A DNA stretch of 64,000 nt from Methylovulum sp. (GTDB lineage Bacteria > Pseudomonadota > Gammaproteobacteria > Methylococcales > Methylomonadaceae), in NCBI RefSeq assembly GCF_028687615.1, contig NZ_JAQTZU010000001.1:124001-188000 (forward strand), written 5' to 3'. The notes below the pieces were generated by a model, which was not told the DNA's origin, did no database searches, and saw nothing but the letters and a program-made list of their open reading frames with translations. The translations under genes were made by a program, and so were the position numbers. Every line of letters starts with the position of its first letter. The stretch's first letter is position 1. Below, piece by piece: positions 51,731 through 59,311 of this stretch.

Positions 51731-51809
51731 GTAGGATGGGCTGACGCAAGGAAGCCCATCAAATTCGACAATACCCAATGATGGGCTTCCCTTCGTTCAG
51801 CCCATCTAC
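51731..51809. repeat. GTAGGATGGGCTG palindrome (family E), copy 3
   Basis: GTAGGATGGGCTGACGCAAG (51731-51750) and CTTCGTTCAGCCCATCTACG (51791-51810) are inverted, with GGAAGCCCATC/GATGGGCTTCC inside. It lies between the convergent ends of dbpA and the HicA gene and could form a terminator-like structure in both directions. Confidence 0.65.
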
Positions 51810-51814
51810 GAGTT

Positions 51815-52012
51815 TTAAATTTTCGTTTTCAAACCAGCTTGTTTGAGTATGGCATTAGCCGTTGGTTTGGACTTAATGGTAAATGGTACACAGAAAATTT
51901 TCTGATTGACTGGGCTACGCCAAATTTCATGGCTACCCTTGCCTTGGCGTACAAAAACACAACCCGAAGAACGTAATATTTCTACCAGTTGCGGATAGAG
52001 GGTTGAAACCAT
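51815..52012 (-). CDS. HicA-family mRNA interferase toxin, copy 1
   Basis: A 65-residue double-stranded-RNA-binding-like toxin of the HicA/YcfA family. The catalytic His lies in GKGSHEIWRSP (near 28), and the C-terminal PTANAILKQAGLK helix is typical. Its ATG overlaps the stop of the upstream DUF1902 gene by one base. The order antitoxin-toxin is reversed relative to classical hicAB. A copy with nine residue differences is at 54874-55071. Confidence 0.8.
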   Translation of the reverse strand: MVSTLYPQLVEILRSSGCVFVRQGKGSHEIWRSPVNQKIFCVPFTIKSKPTANAILKQAGLKTKI

Positions 52013-52374
52013 TAAGCCGTCACCGGATGCGTTGTTTGTTCATGAGAAAAACGCAAACGGAGATTATCAGCATCGACACCCAAATTATTTAGTTCCGTCA
52101 GTTCAGGTGCAATCTGCCAAACCCGCGCAATCAAATCATCATAACCCTCCGCCTCAGTGACTAAACCTAACGAGTCACATTCAGCCATCCAAATCCCATC
52201 AAGAACTGAAACGTCAACCACGAAAACGTTATCAGATGGTATAAATAAAGCTACAGGTTGATGGGCTTGTGCCGCCAAAGCGGTTTTTAAGGTGTTTAGT
52301 ACAAACATATTGATGTTTTTGATCCCCGCCAGTTGGTCGTTCATTTCGTCAGGGATTTCAATGGTAATGTTCAT
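52012..52374 (-). CDS. DUF1902 (HicB-like) antitoxin, intact copy
   Basis: A 120-residue protein. Residues 1-40 are a short helical N-terminus (MNITIEIPDEMNDQLAGI) and residues about 45-105 are the DUF1902 domain with VFVVDVSVLDGIWMAECDSLG and LVTEAEGYDDLIARVWQIAPE, a HicB-type partial RNase-H fold. It is cotranscribed with the HicA toxin and presumably binds it. It lies downstream of the OLD nuclease gene on the same strand. Confidence 0.8.
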   Translation of the reverse strand: MNITIEIPDEMNDQLAGIKNINMFVLNTLKTALAAQAHQPVALFIPSDNVFVVDVSVLDGIWMAECDSLGLVTEAEGYDDLIARVWQIAPELTELNNLGVDADNLRLRFSHEQTTHPVTA

Positions 52375-52448
52375 GTTTTTACCCTATTGATTGTATTAAA
52401 AGCTTATATTTTCCTGCGGCAATAATATCTACAAATCAAGCTGTTCGA

Positions 52449-54419
52449 CTAAATAACAGCGTTTACTTTTTTAAACAGCTCTTCAAAGCGTTTCAGTGTA
52501 TTTTCATCCAACGAATCGGGTGGATTGCTTGCGAAATATGATGCGACGGCATAATGGTTAAAACCACCACTCGGTCTAAGTTCAATTTTTTTATCTTTCA
52601 AATAGCTTTCAAGGCGTTGAATAATTCGGTCGCGCTTTGGAAGTTCGGATTCTTTGATAGCCACATCACTTAACTGTTTGGAAAACGTCCGATTAAAATA
52701 ATCGAGATAAAATACTGTCTCAAAAAGGTCTTCAGTGTCGCTAGCTTGTCCTTCTTTACCTAATTGATCCAGATTTCTAAATTGGGAAGCGTTTAGTACA
52801 AATTTTGGATGTACTATTTTTGCTTTCACCATATCCTCTAGCTTCTGCTCTGGACTGCCCTTGTAATCATGAAGCACAGCAATTTTTAAATCATTCGCGC
52901 TTAATAAAGCCAAAAATGTAACAACATTATCAAGCCCGCCAACCGGAACAATCGTAATATCTTCGCGCAATCCTATTTTGCCTGCTTTTTCAAGAAGCGA
53001 GGAAATGGTTTTAAGGTAAATGAGATCGGAAGCCCCTTCGACCAATAGATTGCATGGTGAAATAAACAAATTTTGGGCGATAGTCCAACCCAATGCCGCT
53101 TGCAAAGGAAAAATTGTGCGTGGGTCTGAACCGGATAGATTGTCAGATATGATGGTACCGACTTTAGGCTTATCTTCAACCATTCTGACTTGATGGAGTC
53201 GACGAGAATGCACCATGAAAGGTGAATGTGTTGTGTAAATAACTTGATGTTTTTGGGCTAGATCATCTATGTAATGCAAAAAATCAGCTTGCGCTAAAGC
53301 GTGTAATGCTAACCCAGGCTCATCCAGTAAAAGGATAATCTCCCTTTTTGAACCAATTTGTTCCTTAACACTATCGAACCAGACTAAAAAGCTAAAAAAC
53401 CAGATAAAGCCACGACTACGTTGGTCAAAAGGAGTTTCAACTCCTAGGTGACGACGATCCATAGTACGAAGATAAATATTTGACCCATTATTATAAGGAG
53501 CTACATCGCCTGAATTAGATTTAATATCGACTTTAACCCATATATTTTCGTTCTGCTTCCAAAACTCCAGAATATTCTCGGTAAGGTTCATTGAAACGCT
53601 TCCTAAAATTGCGTTTTGCGTTTCGTAGTCATTGAGTTCTGAAAAATCATCAATTGAAATACCTGCTTTCCGAAGCAAAGCCAAAGCAGAGCGATGTTGG
53701 GAGGTAAGTTGTTCTGGATCATTTACAGCTTGTCTAACACGAGCAGCTAAGTCAGTAAGGTTTATTTTGCTGGGTAAGATATTGTAATCACTAAAATAAA
53801 GAAACTGTGGTGTTCTAGATTCTAGCCATTCCCAAACTTCGTATTCTACAACGGAATCCCTCGTTGCCTTGGTTATACGGCTTTTAATTTTTTCTAAAAA
53901 CTGTTTATCTTCTTCTGTAGGACTAATGTCTACAAAGCTTTCTGGGATAGAGCGGAATGATTGAGCTTTTTTTAAGGCTGTTTTTGCATCTGTACTTAAC
54001 GCTGATTCGGCAAGTAGTGCCTTAAGTACGGGTTGCTCATCAACATTAATACTAACTTGACTAGTGTTGTCATAAAGATGGGTAATAGAAAATGTAAACT
54101 CTGCTGGTATCTCCGTATGAAGCTCAGCGTTTAAATCACTAACCTCATCGCCAGTAAGCCGGTAAGTAAGTACTGTTGCTTTGGCTGGATTTTTTGCATG
54201 TTGCTTTAGATAATCTGTATATCCTTTTTTGGGATAGTCATGCACTGGATCGAATTTAGCCAAGCCTTGTGCATCATTGGATTTTTCTAACGCTTTTAAA
54301 AACACGGTTTTTCCCGCTTCATTCATACCGACTAATACGGTGACTTCATCATCAATGAATACAGTTTGCGGCGTATTGATTGATTTAAACGATTTTATTT
54401 TTGCTGATATAAGAAACAT
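52449..54419 (-). CDS. OLD-family ATP-dependent nuclease
   Basis: A 656-residue protein with an ABC-type ATPase part split by a long insertion: Walker A VGMNEAGKTVFL near 32, then Walker B ILLLDEPG near 365, D-loop ALHALAQ and H-switch TTHSPF near 400. A TOPRIM domain follows (about 455-600) with LLVEGASDLIYLK and AVLHDYKGS; the usual second Asp of the DxD motif appears to be Lys here. OLD proteins include the P2 phage Old exclusion nuclease and GajA of the Gabija defence system, but no GajB-like helicase gene is adjacent. The gene is richer in A+T than its surroundings. A defence role is likely but unproven. Confidence 0.8.
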   Translation of the reverse strand: MFLISAKIKSFKSINTPQTVFIDDEVTVLVGMNEAGKTVFLKALEKSNDAQGLAKFDPVHDYPKKGYTDYLKQHAKNPAKATVLTYRLTGDEVSDLNAELHTEIPAEFTFSITHLYDNTSQVSINVDEQPVLKALLAESALSTDAKTALKKAQSFRSIPESFVDISPTEEDKQFLEKIKSRITKATRDSVVEYEVWEWLESRTPQFLYFSDYNILPSKINLTDLAARVRQAVNDPEQLTSQHRSALALLRKAGISIDDFSELNDYETQNAILGSVSMNLTENILEFWKQNENIWVKVDIKSNSGDVAPYNNGSNIYLRTMDRRHLGVETPFDQRSRGFIWFFSFLVWFDSVKEQIGSKREIILLLDEPGLALHALAQADFLHYIDDLAQKHQVIYTTHSPFMVHSRRLHQVRMVEDKPKVGTIISDNLSGSDPRTIFPLQAALGWTIAQNLFISPCNLLVEGASDLIYLKTISSLLEKAGKIGLREDITIVPVGGLDNVVTFLALLSANDLKIAVLHDYKGSPEQKLEDMVKAKIVHPKFVLNASQFRNLDQLGKEGQASDTEDLFETVFYLDYFNRTFSKQLSDVAIKESELPKRDRIIQRLESYLKDKKIELRPSGGFNHYAVASYFASNPPDSLDENTLKRFEELFKKVNAVI

Positions 54420-54463
54420 ATTTCTTCCGTTAATTGATTGAAATATAAATAACTAAGCGTAAC

Positions 54464-54712
54464 TCATTCCGCAAACAGCTCGTCCACATGTTGATCGACG
54501 CTGTCTTTAGTAAACCGCCCCGCTGCAACATCGTGCTGGGCTTCATATAGCGCCGCTTCTAATTCCATTTCACGCAGGTAATGGTAATGGTCAATTTTCA
54601 TGACCACGAAGGATTCTTTGCCGTCTACAGAAATAACAGCCTCTGGTTGTGTAGCTAGGCTTTCTTCCAAACAGGCAATGCCTTTAGTTTTTAAATCGTT
54701 GGCGGTAATCAT
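54464..54712 (-). CDS. Phd/YefM-like antitoxin-type protein
   Basis: An 82-residue protein with the N-terminal Phd/YefM fold (MITANDLKTKGIACLEESLA, then EAVISVDGKESFVVMKIDHYHYL) and a short acidic C-terminus that could bind a toxin. No toxin follows; the next gene on the strand, 44 bases away, is the OLD nuclease. Either its toxin was lost or it regulates or restrains the OLD protein, which would be a novel pairing. Confidence 0.7.
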   Translation of the reverse strand: MITANDLKTKGIACLEESLATQPEAVISVDGKESFVVMKIDHYHYLREMELEAALYEAQHDVAAGRFTKDSVDQHVDELFAE

Positions 54713-54873
54713 TTGCTTGGCCTAAGTTTATGTCCGTTTAACTATAGGACTGAGTGGATGCCAGGTCAAATCCTATCTACACAGGGGTGAAACAGCACCA
54801 TGGTGTGCTGAGGCACAAAGCGTATCTGTCGGGTTATGTCCAAATCCAGGCTGAACAGTAAAACCCGTGCCAC

Positions 54874-55071
54874 TTAAATTTTCGGTTTCAAACCAGCTTG
54901 TTTGAGTATGGCATTAGCCGTTGGTTTGGACTTAATGGTAAAAGGCACACAGAAAATTTTCTGTTTGATTGGGCTACGCCAAATTTCATGGCTGCCCTTG
55001 CCTTGGCGGACAAAAACACAACTAGAAGCGCGTAACAGCTCAATCAACTGCGGATAGGGCATTGAAACCAT
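54874..55071 (-). CDS. HicA-family mRNA interferase toxin, copy 2
   Basis: A 65-residue protein with 56 residues identical to copy 1 at 51815-52012, including GKGSHEIWRSP and the C-terminal PTANAILKQAGLK. It is preceded by a frameshifted DUF1902 gene, so it may be expressed without a complete antitoxin or neutralised by the intact copy. The ATG again touches the upstream stop. Confidence 0.75.
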   Translation of the reverse strand: MVSMPYPQLIELLRASSCVFVRQGKGSHEIWRSPIKQKIFCVPFTIKSKPTANAILKQAGLKPKI

Positions 55072-55449
55072 TAAGCTTTCACCGGATGCGTGGTTTGTTC
55101 ATGGGAAAAACGCAAACGGAGATTATCGGCATCGACACCCAAATCATTCAGTTCCGCCAGTTCAGGCGCAATCTGCCAAACCCGCGCAAGCAAATCATCA
55201 TAACTCTCCACCTCAGTGACCACGCCTAAGGGGCTACATTCAGCCGTCCAAATCCCGCCAAGAACTGAAACGTCAACCACGAAGATTTTTTCCGCTGATA
55301 TAAATAAATCCGCTGATTCATGGGCTTGTGCCGCCAAAGCGGTTTTTAAGGTGCGCGGTTTTTAAGGTGTTGTGTACAAACACATTGATATTTTTGATTC
55401 CCGCCAGTTGGACGTTCATTTCGTCAGGGATTTCAATGGTAATGTTCAT
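55071..55449 (-). pseudogene. DUF1902 antitoxin copy broken by a 16-base tandem duplication
   Basis: The gene would start at ATG 55449 (MNITIEIPDEMNVQLAGI) like the intact copy. GCGGTTTTTAAGGTG occurs twice in tandem (55339-55354 and 55355-55370) where the other copy has it once; the 16 extra bases shift the frame. The downstream part is open only from an internal start (MAAQAHESADLF) and still encodes the whole DUF1902 domain, so a shortened 88-residue antitoxin could be made. Confidence 0.75.
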
Positions 55450-55730
55450 GTTTTCACTTTATTGATTGTTTTATTGATAGGGAATTTGAAAATATAGTTA
55501 AATAATCGGATATAAAGAAGGCTAGCTGTTATAGTTTCCAGCTTTTTTCAATCCGACCAAAGACGAGGAAGCGGTCATGCACAAGCGGAATCATCGCCCA
55601 CGAAAAACACGCAATGACCCAACACCCTATGCGGGTTTTTTTTGCTGAAACAGGGCAAGAGGCCGCATGATACCTTGGATTGCACTTCGAAGTTGAATCC
55701 ACATTTTTTTAGTTTGAGAAATAACACACG

Positions 55731-57620
55731 ATGAGTAACGACTATAACGCCGCTGCGATAGAAGTATTGAGCGGTTTGGAACCAGTGCGCAAACGCCCGG
55801 GCATGTACACGGACACCACCCGCCCCAACCATTTGGTGCAGGAAGTGGTGGATAACAGCGTTGATGAAGCGATGGCAGGACACGCCACCCGCATCGAAGT
55901 GGTTTTATTGAAAGACGGCGGCGTGTCGGTATCTGACAATGGGCGCGGGATGCCGGTTGACCTGCATCCCGAACAAGGCATCCCTGGCGTGGAAGTGATT
56001 TTGACCCAGCTCCATGCGGGCGGCAAGTTTTCCAATAAAAACTACCAGTTTTCCGGGGGCCTACATGGGGTTGGCGCGTCGGTGGTCAATGCCTTGTCGG
56101 CAAAATTGGAAGTGGAAGTCAAGCGCAATGGCAAGGTCTACCGTATGACGTTTGCCGATGGTGACAAACAAAGCGAGTTGGCGGAAATCGGCACGGTGGG
56201 CAAAAACAATACCGGCACAATGGTCAAATTCTGGCCTAACGAAAAATATTTTGATTCCAACAAAATCTCTGTATCGCGGCTAAAACACAATCTACGCGCC
56301 AAGGCGGTGTTATGCCCTGGCCTGAAAGTGATTTTAAAAATCGAAGCGAGCGAAGAACATGTCGAGTGGTATTACCAAGACGGCTTAAAAGATTATTTGC
56401 TGGACAGGATCGGTCAGGTGGAATTTTTCCCCGAACAACCGTTTATGGGCAATAGCGCCGCCAATCATGAAGCGGTGGAATGGGGCGTGGTGTGGGCGGT
56501 GGAGAATGACTCGGAAGTGTTGGCGGAAAGTTACGTCAATCTGGTGCCGACCGCGCAAGGCGGCACCCACGTCAACGGTTTGCGGGCGGGTTTGACCGAG
56601 GCGATGCGCGAGTTTTGCGATTTGCGCAATATCCTGCCGCGTGGCGTGAAAGTCGCCCCGGAAGATGTCTGGGAAAATTGCCATTTCGTCTTGTCGGTGA
56701 AATTGCAAGACCCGCAGTTTTCAGGGCAGACCAAAGAACGGTTAAGCTCGCGGGAATGCGTCGCCTTTGTCTCCGGCGTGGCGAAGGACACGTTCAGTTT
56801 GTGGCTGAACCAACATCCTGCGGAAGGTGAAAAAATCGCCGAAGTGATTATCGCCAGTGCACAAAAACGCCTGCGCTCGAATAAAAAAATCATCCGCAAA
56901 AAAATCACCGCCGGGCCCGCGTTGCCAGGCAAATTGGCGGATTGTTCGGCGCAGGACATAGCCCGCACTGAATTGTTTTTGGTCGAAGGCGACTCGGCGG
57001 GCGGTTCGGCGAAACAAGCCCGCGAACGCGACTTCCAGGCCATCATGCCTTTGCGCGGCAAGATTTTGAACACCTGGGAAGTGGAATCCACCCAAGTCAT
57101 GGCTTCGCAAGAAGTGCATGACATTGCCGTGGCCTTGGGCATTGAACCGGGTTCGGATGATTTGCACAACCTGCGTTACGGCAAAGTCTGCATCCTCGCC
57201 GATGCCGATTCCGACGGCAACCATATCGCCACCTTGATTTGCGCCTTGTTTTACCAGCATTTCCAACCGCTGGTCAAAGCCGGGCATGTGTTTGTCGCGA
57301 TGCCGCCTTTGTATCGGATTGATGTCGGCAAGCGGGTGTTTTACGCGCTGGACGAATCGGAACGTTTGGGGGTTTTGGACAGGATCAAGGCGGAAAAATT
57401 GAAAGGGACTATCAATGTCCAGCGTTTTAAAGGTTTGGGCGAGATGAACCCGTCACAATTGCGGGAAACCACGATGAACCCCGACACCCGCCGCTTGGTG
57501 CAATTGACGATTGCCGAAGATGACGAAACCAGCGGGCAATTGGATTTGTTGCTGGCGAAAAAACGCTCTCAAGATCGGAAAGCGTGGTTGGAAATCAAGG
57601 GCAATTTGGCGGATGTGTGA
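55731..57620 (+). CDS. parE: DNA topoisomerase IV subunit B
   Basis: A 629-residue type IIA topoisomerase subunit that powers decatenation. GHKL ATPase motifs are HLVQEVVDNSVDEAMAGHA (near 40), SDNGRGMPV and GGLHGVGASVVNALS; the TOPRIM part shows LVEGDSAGGSAKQAR (near 417), PLRGKILN and DADSDGNHIATL. The ParE-like C-terminus ends without the long GyrB insertion. The length matches E. coli ParE (630). parC is not within the window. Confidence 0.95.
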   Translation: MSNDYNAAAIEVLSGLEPVRKRPGMYTDTTRPNHLVQEVVDNSVDEAMAGHATRIEVVLLKDGGVSVSDNGRGMPVDLHPEQGIPGVEVILTQLHAGGKFSNKNYQFSGGLHGVGASVVNALSAKLEVEVKRNGKVYRMTFADGDKQSELAEIGTVGKNNTGTMVKFWPNEKYFDSNKISVSRLKHNLRAKAVLCPGLKVILKIEASEEHVEWYYQDGLKDYLLDRIGQVEFFPEQPFMGNSAANHEAVEWGVVWAVENDSEVLAESYVNLVPTAQGGTHVNGLRAGLTEAMREFCDLRNILPRGVKVAPEDVWENCHFVLSVKLQDPQFSGQTKERLSSRECVAFVSGVAKDTFSLWLNQHPAEGEKIAEVIIASAQKRLRSNKKIIRKKITAGPALPGKLADCSAQDIARTELFLVEGDSAGGSAKQARERDFQAIMPLRGKILNTWEVESTQVMASQEVHDIAVALGIEPGSDDLHNLRYGKVCILADADSDGNHIATLICALFYQHFQPLVKAGHVFVAMPPLYRIDVGKRVFYALDESERLGVLDRIKAEKLKGTINVQRFKGLGEMNPSQLRETTMNPDTRRLVQLTIAEDDETSGQLDLLLAKKRSQDRKAWLEIKGNLADV

Positions 57621-57687
57621 ACATAGGACGCGGATGAGAAATCTGGGGGGTGAAGTTTCTGCTCCCCCAGCTTGCAACGTCCCACTA

Positions 57688-57862
57688 AAAACCGAAAACT
57701 TGGGCGTTTGAAGTATGTACTTCAAACGGTCACGTTTTTGGTTTTTGCAATCTATCGTAGGGTACGCTGTGCGTACCTTTTGCATTGATTTTATGATGAT
57801 TTTTAAAGGTACGCACAGCGTACCCTACCTAAAAACCAAAAACTTGAGCGTTTGCAGTATAT
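57688..57862. repeat. Adjoining family C elements with family D centre
   Basis: A right terminal repeat alone (AAAACCGAAAACTTGGGCG and TTTGAAGTATG, 57688-57718) touches a complete element (57717-57862) whose left end is TACTTCAAACGGTCACG. Inside sit GGGTACGCTGTGCGTACC and its inverse, as in the copy at 36642-36793, and the shared centre ATTGATTTTATGATGATTTTT, inverted, shows that the two copies have one origin. Confidence 0.75.
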
Positions 57863-57864
57863 CC

Positions 57865-58542
57865 TCAAGCCAAGACCAATAACGATGAAACCACATCAAA
57901 ATACACATCCAGCAGGGATGACAAGGTATTGCGGTACAGTGCCTGGAAAGTCGCTGACGGTTGCGCCATCAACAAACTGAAAAAATCCGCCAACGCATAG
58001 TAACTGCCGGTCAAAACCGCTTCCGCCTCGTCGCTAAGCGAGCTTAGGTAAGCGGTTATGGGCGCGAAGGTCGTGCTGACAAACAATTCAGGATTTTCCA
58101 TGAACGCTTGCCAATAGCGTGCTGATTGATCGGCAACATCCGCCACATAACGGCTTACCGGTTCAAACGTAGCCACCGTCACCTGTTCGGGATTATCCCA
58201 AAAAGCTTGCAAATATTGCCCCGCCTGTTCCTTGCCCGCACTCAGCTTGACTTGCCAGTCCTGATAAATGGGTGACACCGTGCCTTGGACTTGGGCATAC
58301 AAAACCTTGCTAGAATTGGCGGATTGTTCATACCAAGCGGTCAGCGTGGGTATCGGTTGCTCGTAAACCTGTTTGGCGGCGCCCGCGACAAAACGATGGG
58401 CATCAATCAACGCGTTACGAATATCCTGGTACAAACTGTTAAGCTGGAAACTGACTTGGCTCAACAGCTTTTGAGTCGGCAAAATGAGCTTGTTGTCCAG
58501 GTCTAGCTGGCGAAAAGCCAAAAAATCCGATGGATTCCACAT
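57865..58542 (-). CDS. Unknown helical protein
   Basis: A 225-residue protein starting MWNPSDFLAFRQLD at ATG 58542, preceded by GAGGGA at 7 bases; the TTG at 58557 is less likely. It is almost entirely helical with repeated aromatic-Pro patterns: FWDNPEQVTVATFEPVSRYV and FMENPELFVSTTFAPITAYL are internal repeats about 40 residues apart. No signal peptide or clear membrane span. The pattern recalls phasin-like or apolipoprotein-like lipid- or granule-surface proteins, but no family is recognised. Confidence 0.65.
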   Translation of the reverse strand: MWNPSDFLAFRQLDLDNKLILPTQKLLSQVSFQLNSLYQDIRNALIDAHRFVAGAAKQVYEQPIPTLTAWYEQSANSSKVLYAQVQGTVSPIYQDWQVKLSAGKEQAGQYLQAFWDNPEQVTVATFEPVSRYVADVADQSARYWQAFMENPELFVSTTFAPITAYLSSLSDEAEAVLTGSYYALADFFSLLMAQPSATFQALYRNTLSSLLDVYFDVVSSLLVLA

Positions 58543-58756
58543 GAATATGTCCCTCAATTAATAAAGTGTGTACAAAACGGCTGTGTACAAAACGGCTGCG
58601 CGTCCCGATTGCCACGTTCCGTCCGCGACGTTTAGCACGTCCTAAACAATAATCCGTTAGATTCTAGCTTGCCTAGAGGAAATTAAATATGCGACATGAT
58701 GCCGCGCGACAAAATGTCCCAGAAAAACGCGGTGGGGAATCGGTAGGCAAAAAAAA

Positions 58757-58896
58757 TGCGGTTAATACAAATTAACCGCACAAAAACTCTTAAACCCTTT
58801 TAGGAGGTGGTGTTTCATTAAGAGTGGGCAGATTTTAGCTTGCGCCCACCCTAATGAAAATATGGCATATTGCCGCGCGGCAGCTTGTCGCAGCCA
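58757..58896 (+). repeat. Conserved structured block, copy 1 (cytochrome operon)
   Basis: About 140 bases with high identity to 62914-63051. It can fold: TGCGGTTAAT/ATTAACCGCA (58757-58766 with 58771-58780), TTTCATTA/TAATGAAA (58813-58820 with 58852-58859) enclosing GTGGGC/GCCCAC (58824-58829 with 58844-58849), and TGCCGCGCGGCA. Conserved single-strand parts are ACTCTTAAA and TTTTAGCTTGCGCC. It may be promoter-associated DNA or an RNA. Confidence 0.65.
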
Positions 58897-58934
58897 AAAC
58901 CTTTACTAAAGCCCCATTCCTGCCACAGCCAATC

Positions 58935-59066
58935 CATACTTTTAAACGGTCACGTTTTCGGTTTTTGGAGCGCGGCCATCTTGGCCGCTTGGCGGGCAGG
59001 ATGCCCGCGCTCCGAGTTGTTGCGCCCTCATTTTAAAAAACCGAAAACGTGACCGTTTGAAGTATA
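58935..59066. repeat. TIR element family C inside the cytochrome regulatory region
   Basis: ATACTTTTAAACGGTCACG and GTTTTCGGTTTTT (58936-58966) face AAAAACCGAAAACGTGACC and GTTTGAAGTAT (59037-59065). The centre is GGAGCGCGGCCATCTTGGCC with GCGCTCC. It separates the conserved block from the activator site, a separation that is 132 bases shorter in the mmoX copy. Confidence 0.7.
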
Positions 59067-59105
59067 GCCCAGCGTCTATTTTATGGTCAGTGTGGTTTTA
59101 TTGAA

Positions 59106-59118
59106 CGTCCATTAATTG
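59106..59118. promoter_or_regulatory. Candidate activator site of the cytochrome operon
   Basis: CGTCCATTAATTG matches 11 of 13 bases of TGTCCATTATTTG at 63120-63132 upstream of mmoX. It begins 101 bases before the -24 GG of its promoter; in front of mmoX the distance is 96. Confidence 0.5.
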
Positions 59119-59204
59119 CCGCTTCAAACACGCCCGCCAAGAAGTCCCGGCCCAGTCCAGCCGCCAAGCCATGCCCTGGAAAATATCGGGTATTTTTTCA
59201 TACA

Positions 59205-59221
59205 AAGGCACAGTTATTGCC
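59205..59221 (+). promoter_or_regulatory. Predicted sigma-54 promoter of the cytochrome operon
   Basis: AAGGCACAGTTATTGCC has GG at 59207-59208, exactly ten bases and GC at 59219-59220, and contains both GGCAC and TTGC of the consensus. Transcription would start near 59232, leaving an 80-base leader before the ATG at 59312. Confidence 0.65.
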
Positions 59222-59311
59222 TAATCACCCGATGTTGTCATGCCGCCGGTTAATTAACCGGACTTAACGCGATGGCGACGGGCTTATTTATTTTATAACT
59301 ACGGGGTAGCC

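Larger units (their letters stand above)
51825..55460. repeat. Direct repeats of a DUF1902/HicA module flanking an OLD nuclease gene
   Basis: Bases about 51825-52395 and 54881-55465 are direct repeats of roughly 570 bp, covering both genes of the toxin-antitoxin module and its ribosome site. Between them lie the OLD-family gene and a Phd-like gene (about 2.5 kb). Recombination between the copies would delete the interior and leave one module. Confidence 0.75.
58543..59311. other. Long regulatory region upstream of the cytochrome pair
   Basis: The 769 bases contain, from left to right: a possible promoter region for the minus-strand helical gene, a conserved block (58757-58896), a family C element (58935-59066), a candidate activator site (59106-59118), a sigma-54 promoter (59205-59221) and a 16-bp palindrome CCGGTTAATTAACCGG (59246-59261) in the leader. 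Except for the family C element the order is the same as upstream of mmoX. Confidence 0.6.

Noticed and set aside
58972-59010. Second GG-N10-GC match (TTGGCGGGCAGGATGCC) near the cytochrome operon
   Set aside because: It lies within the centre of a family C palindrome that occurs elsewhere without genes, and lacks the TTGC element.
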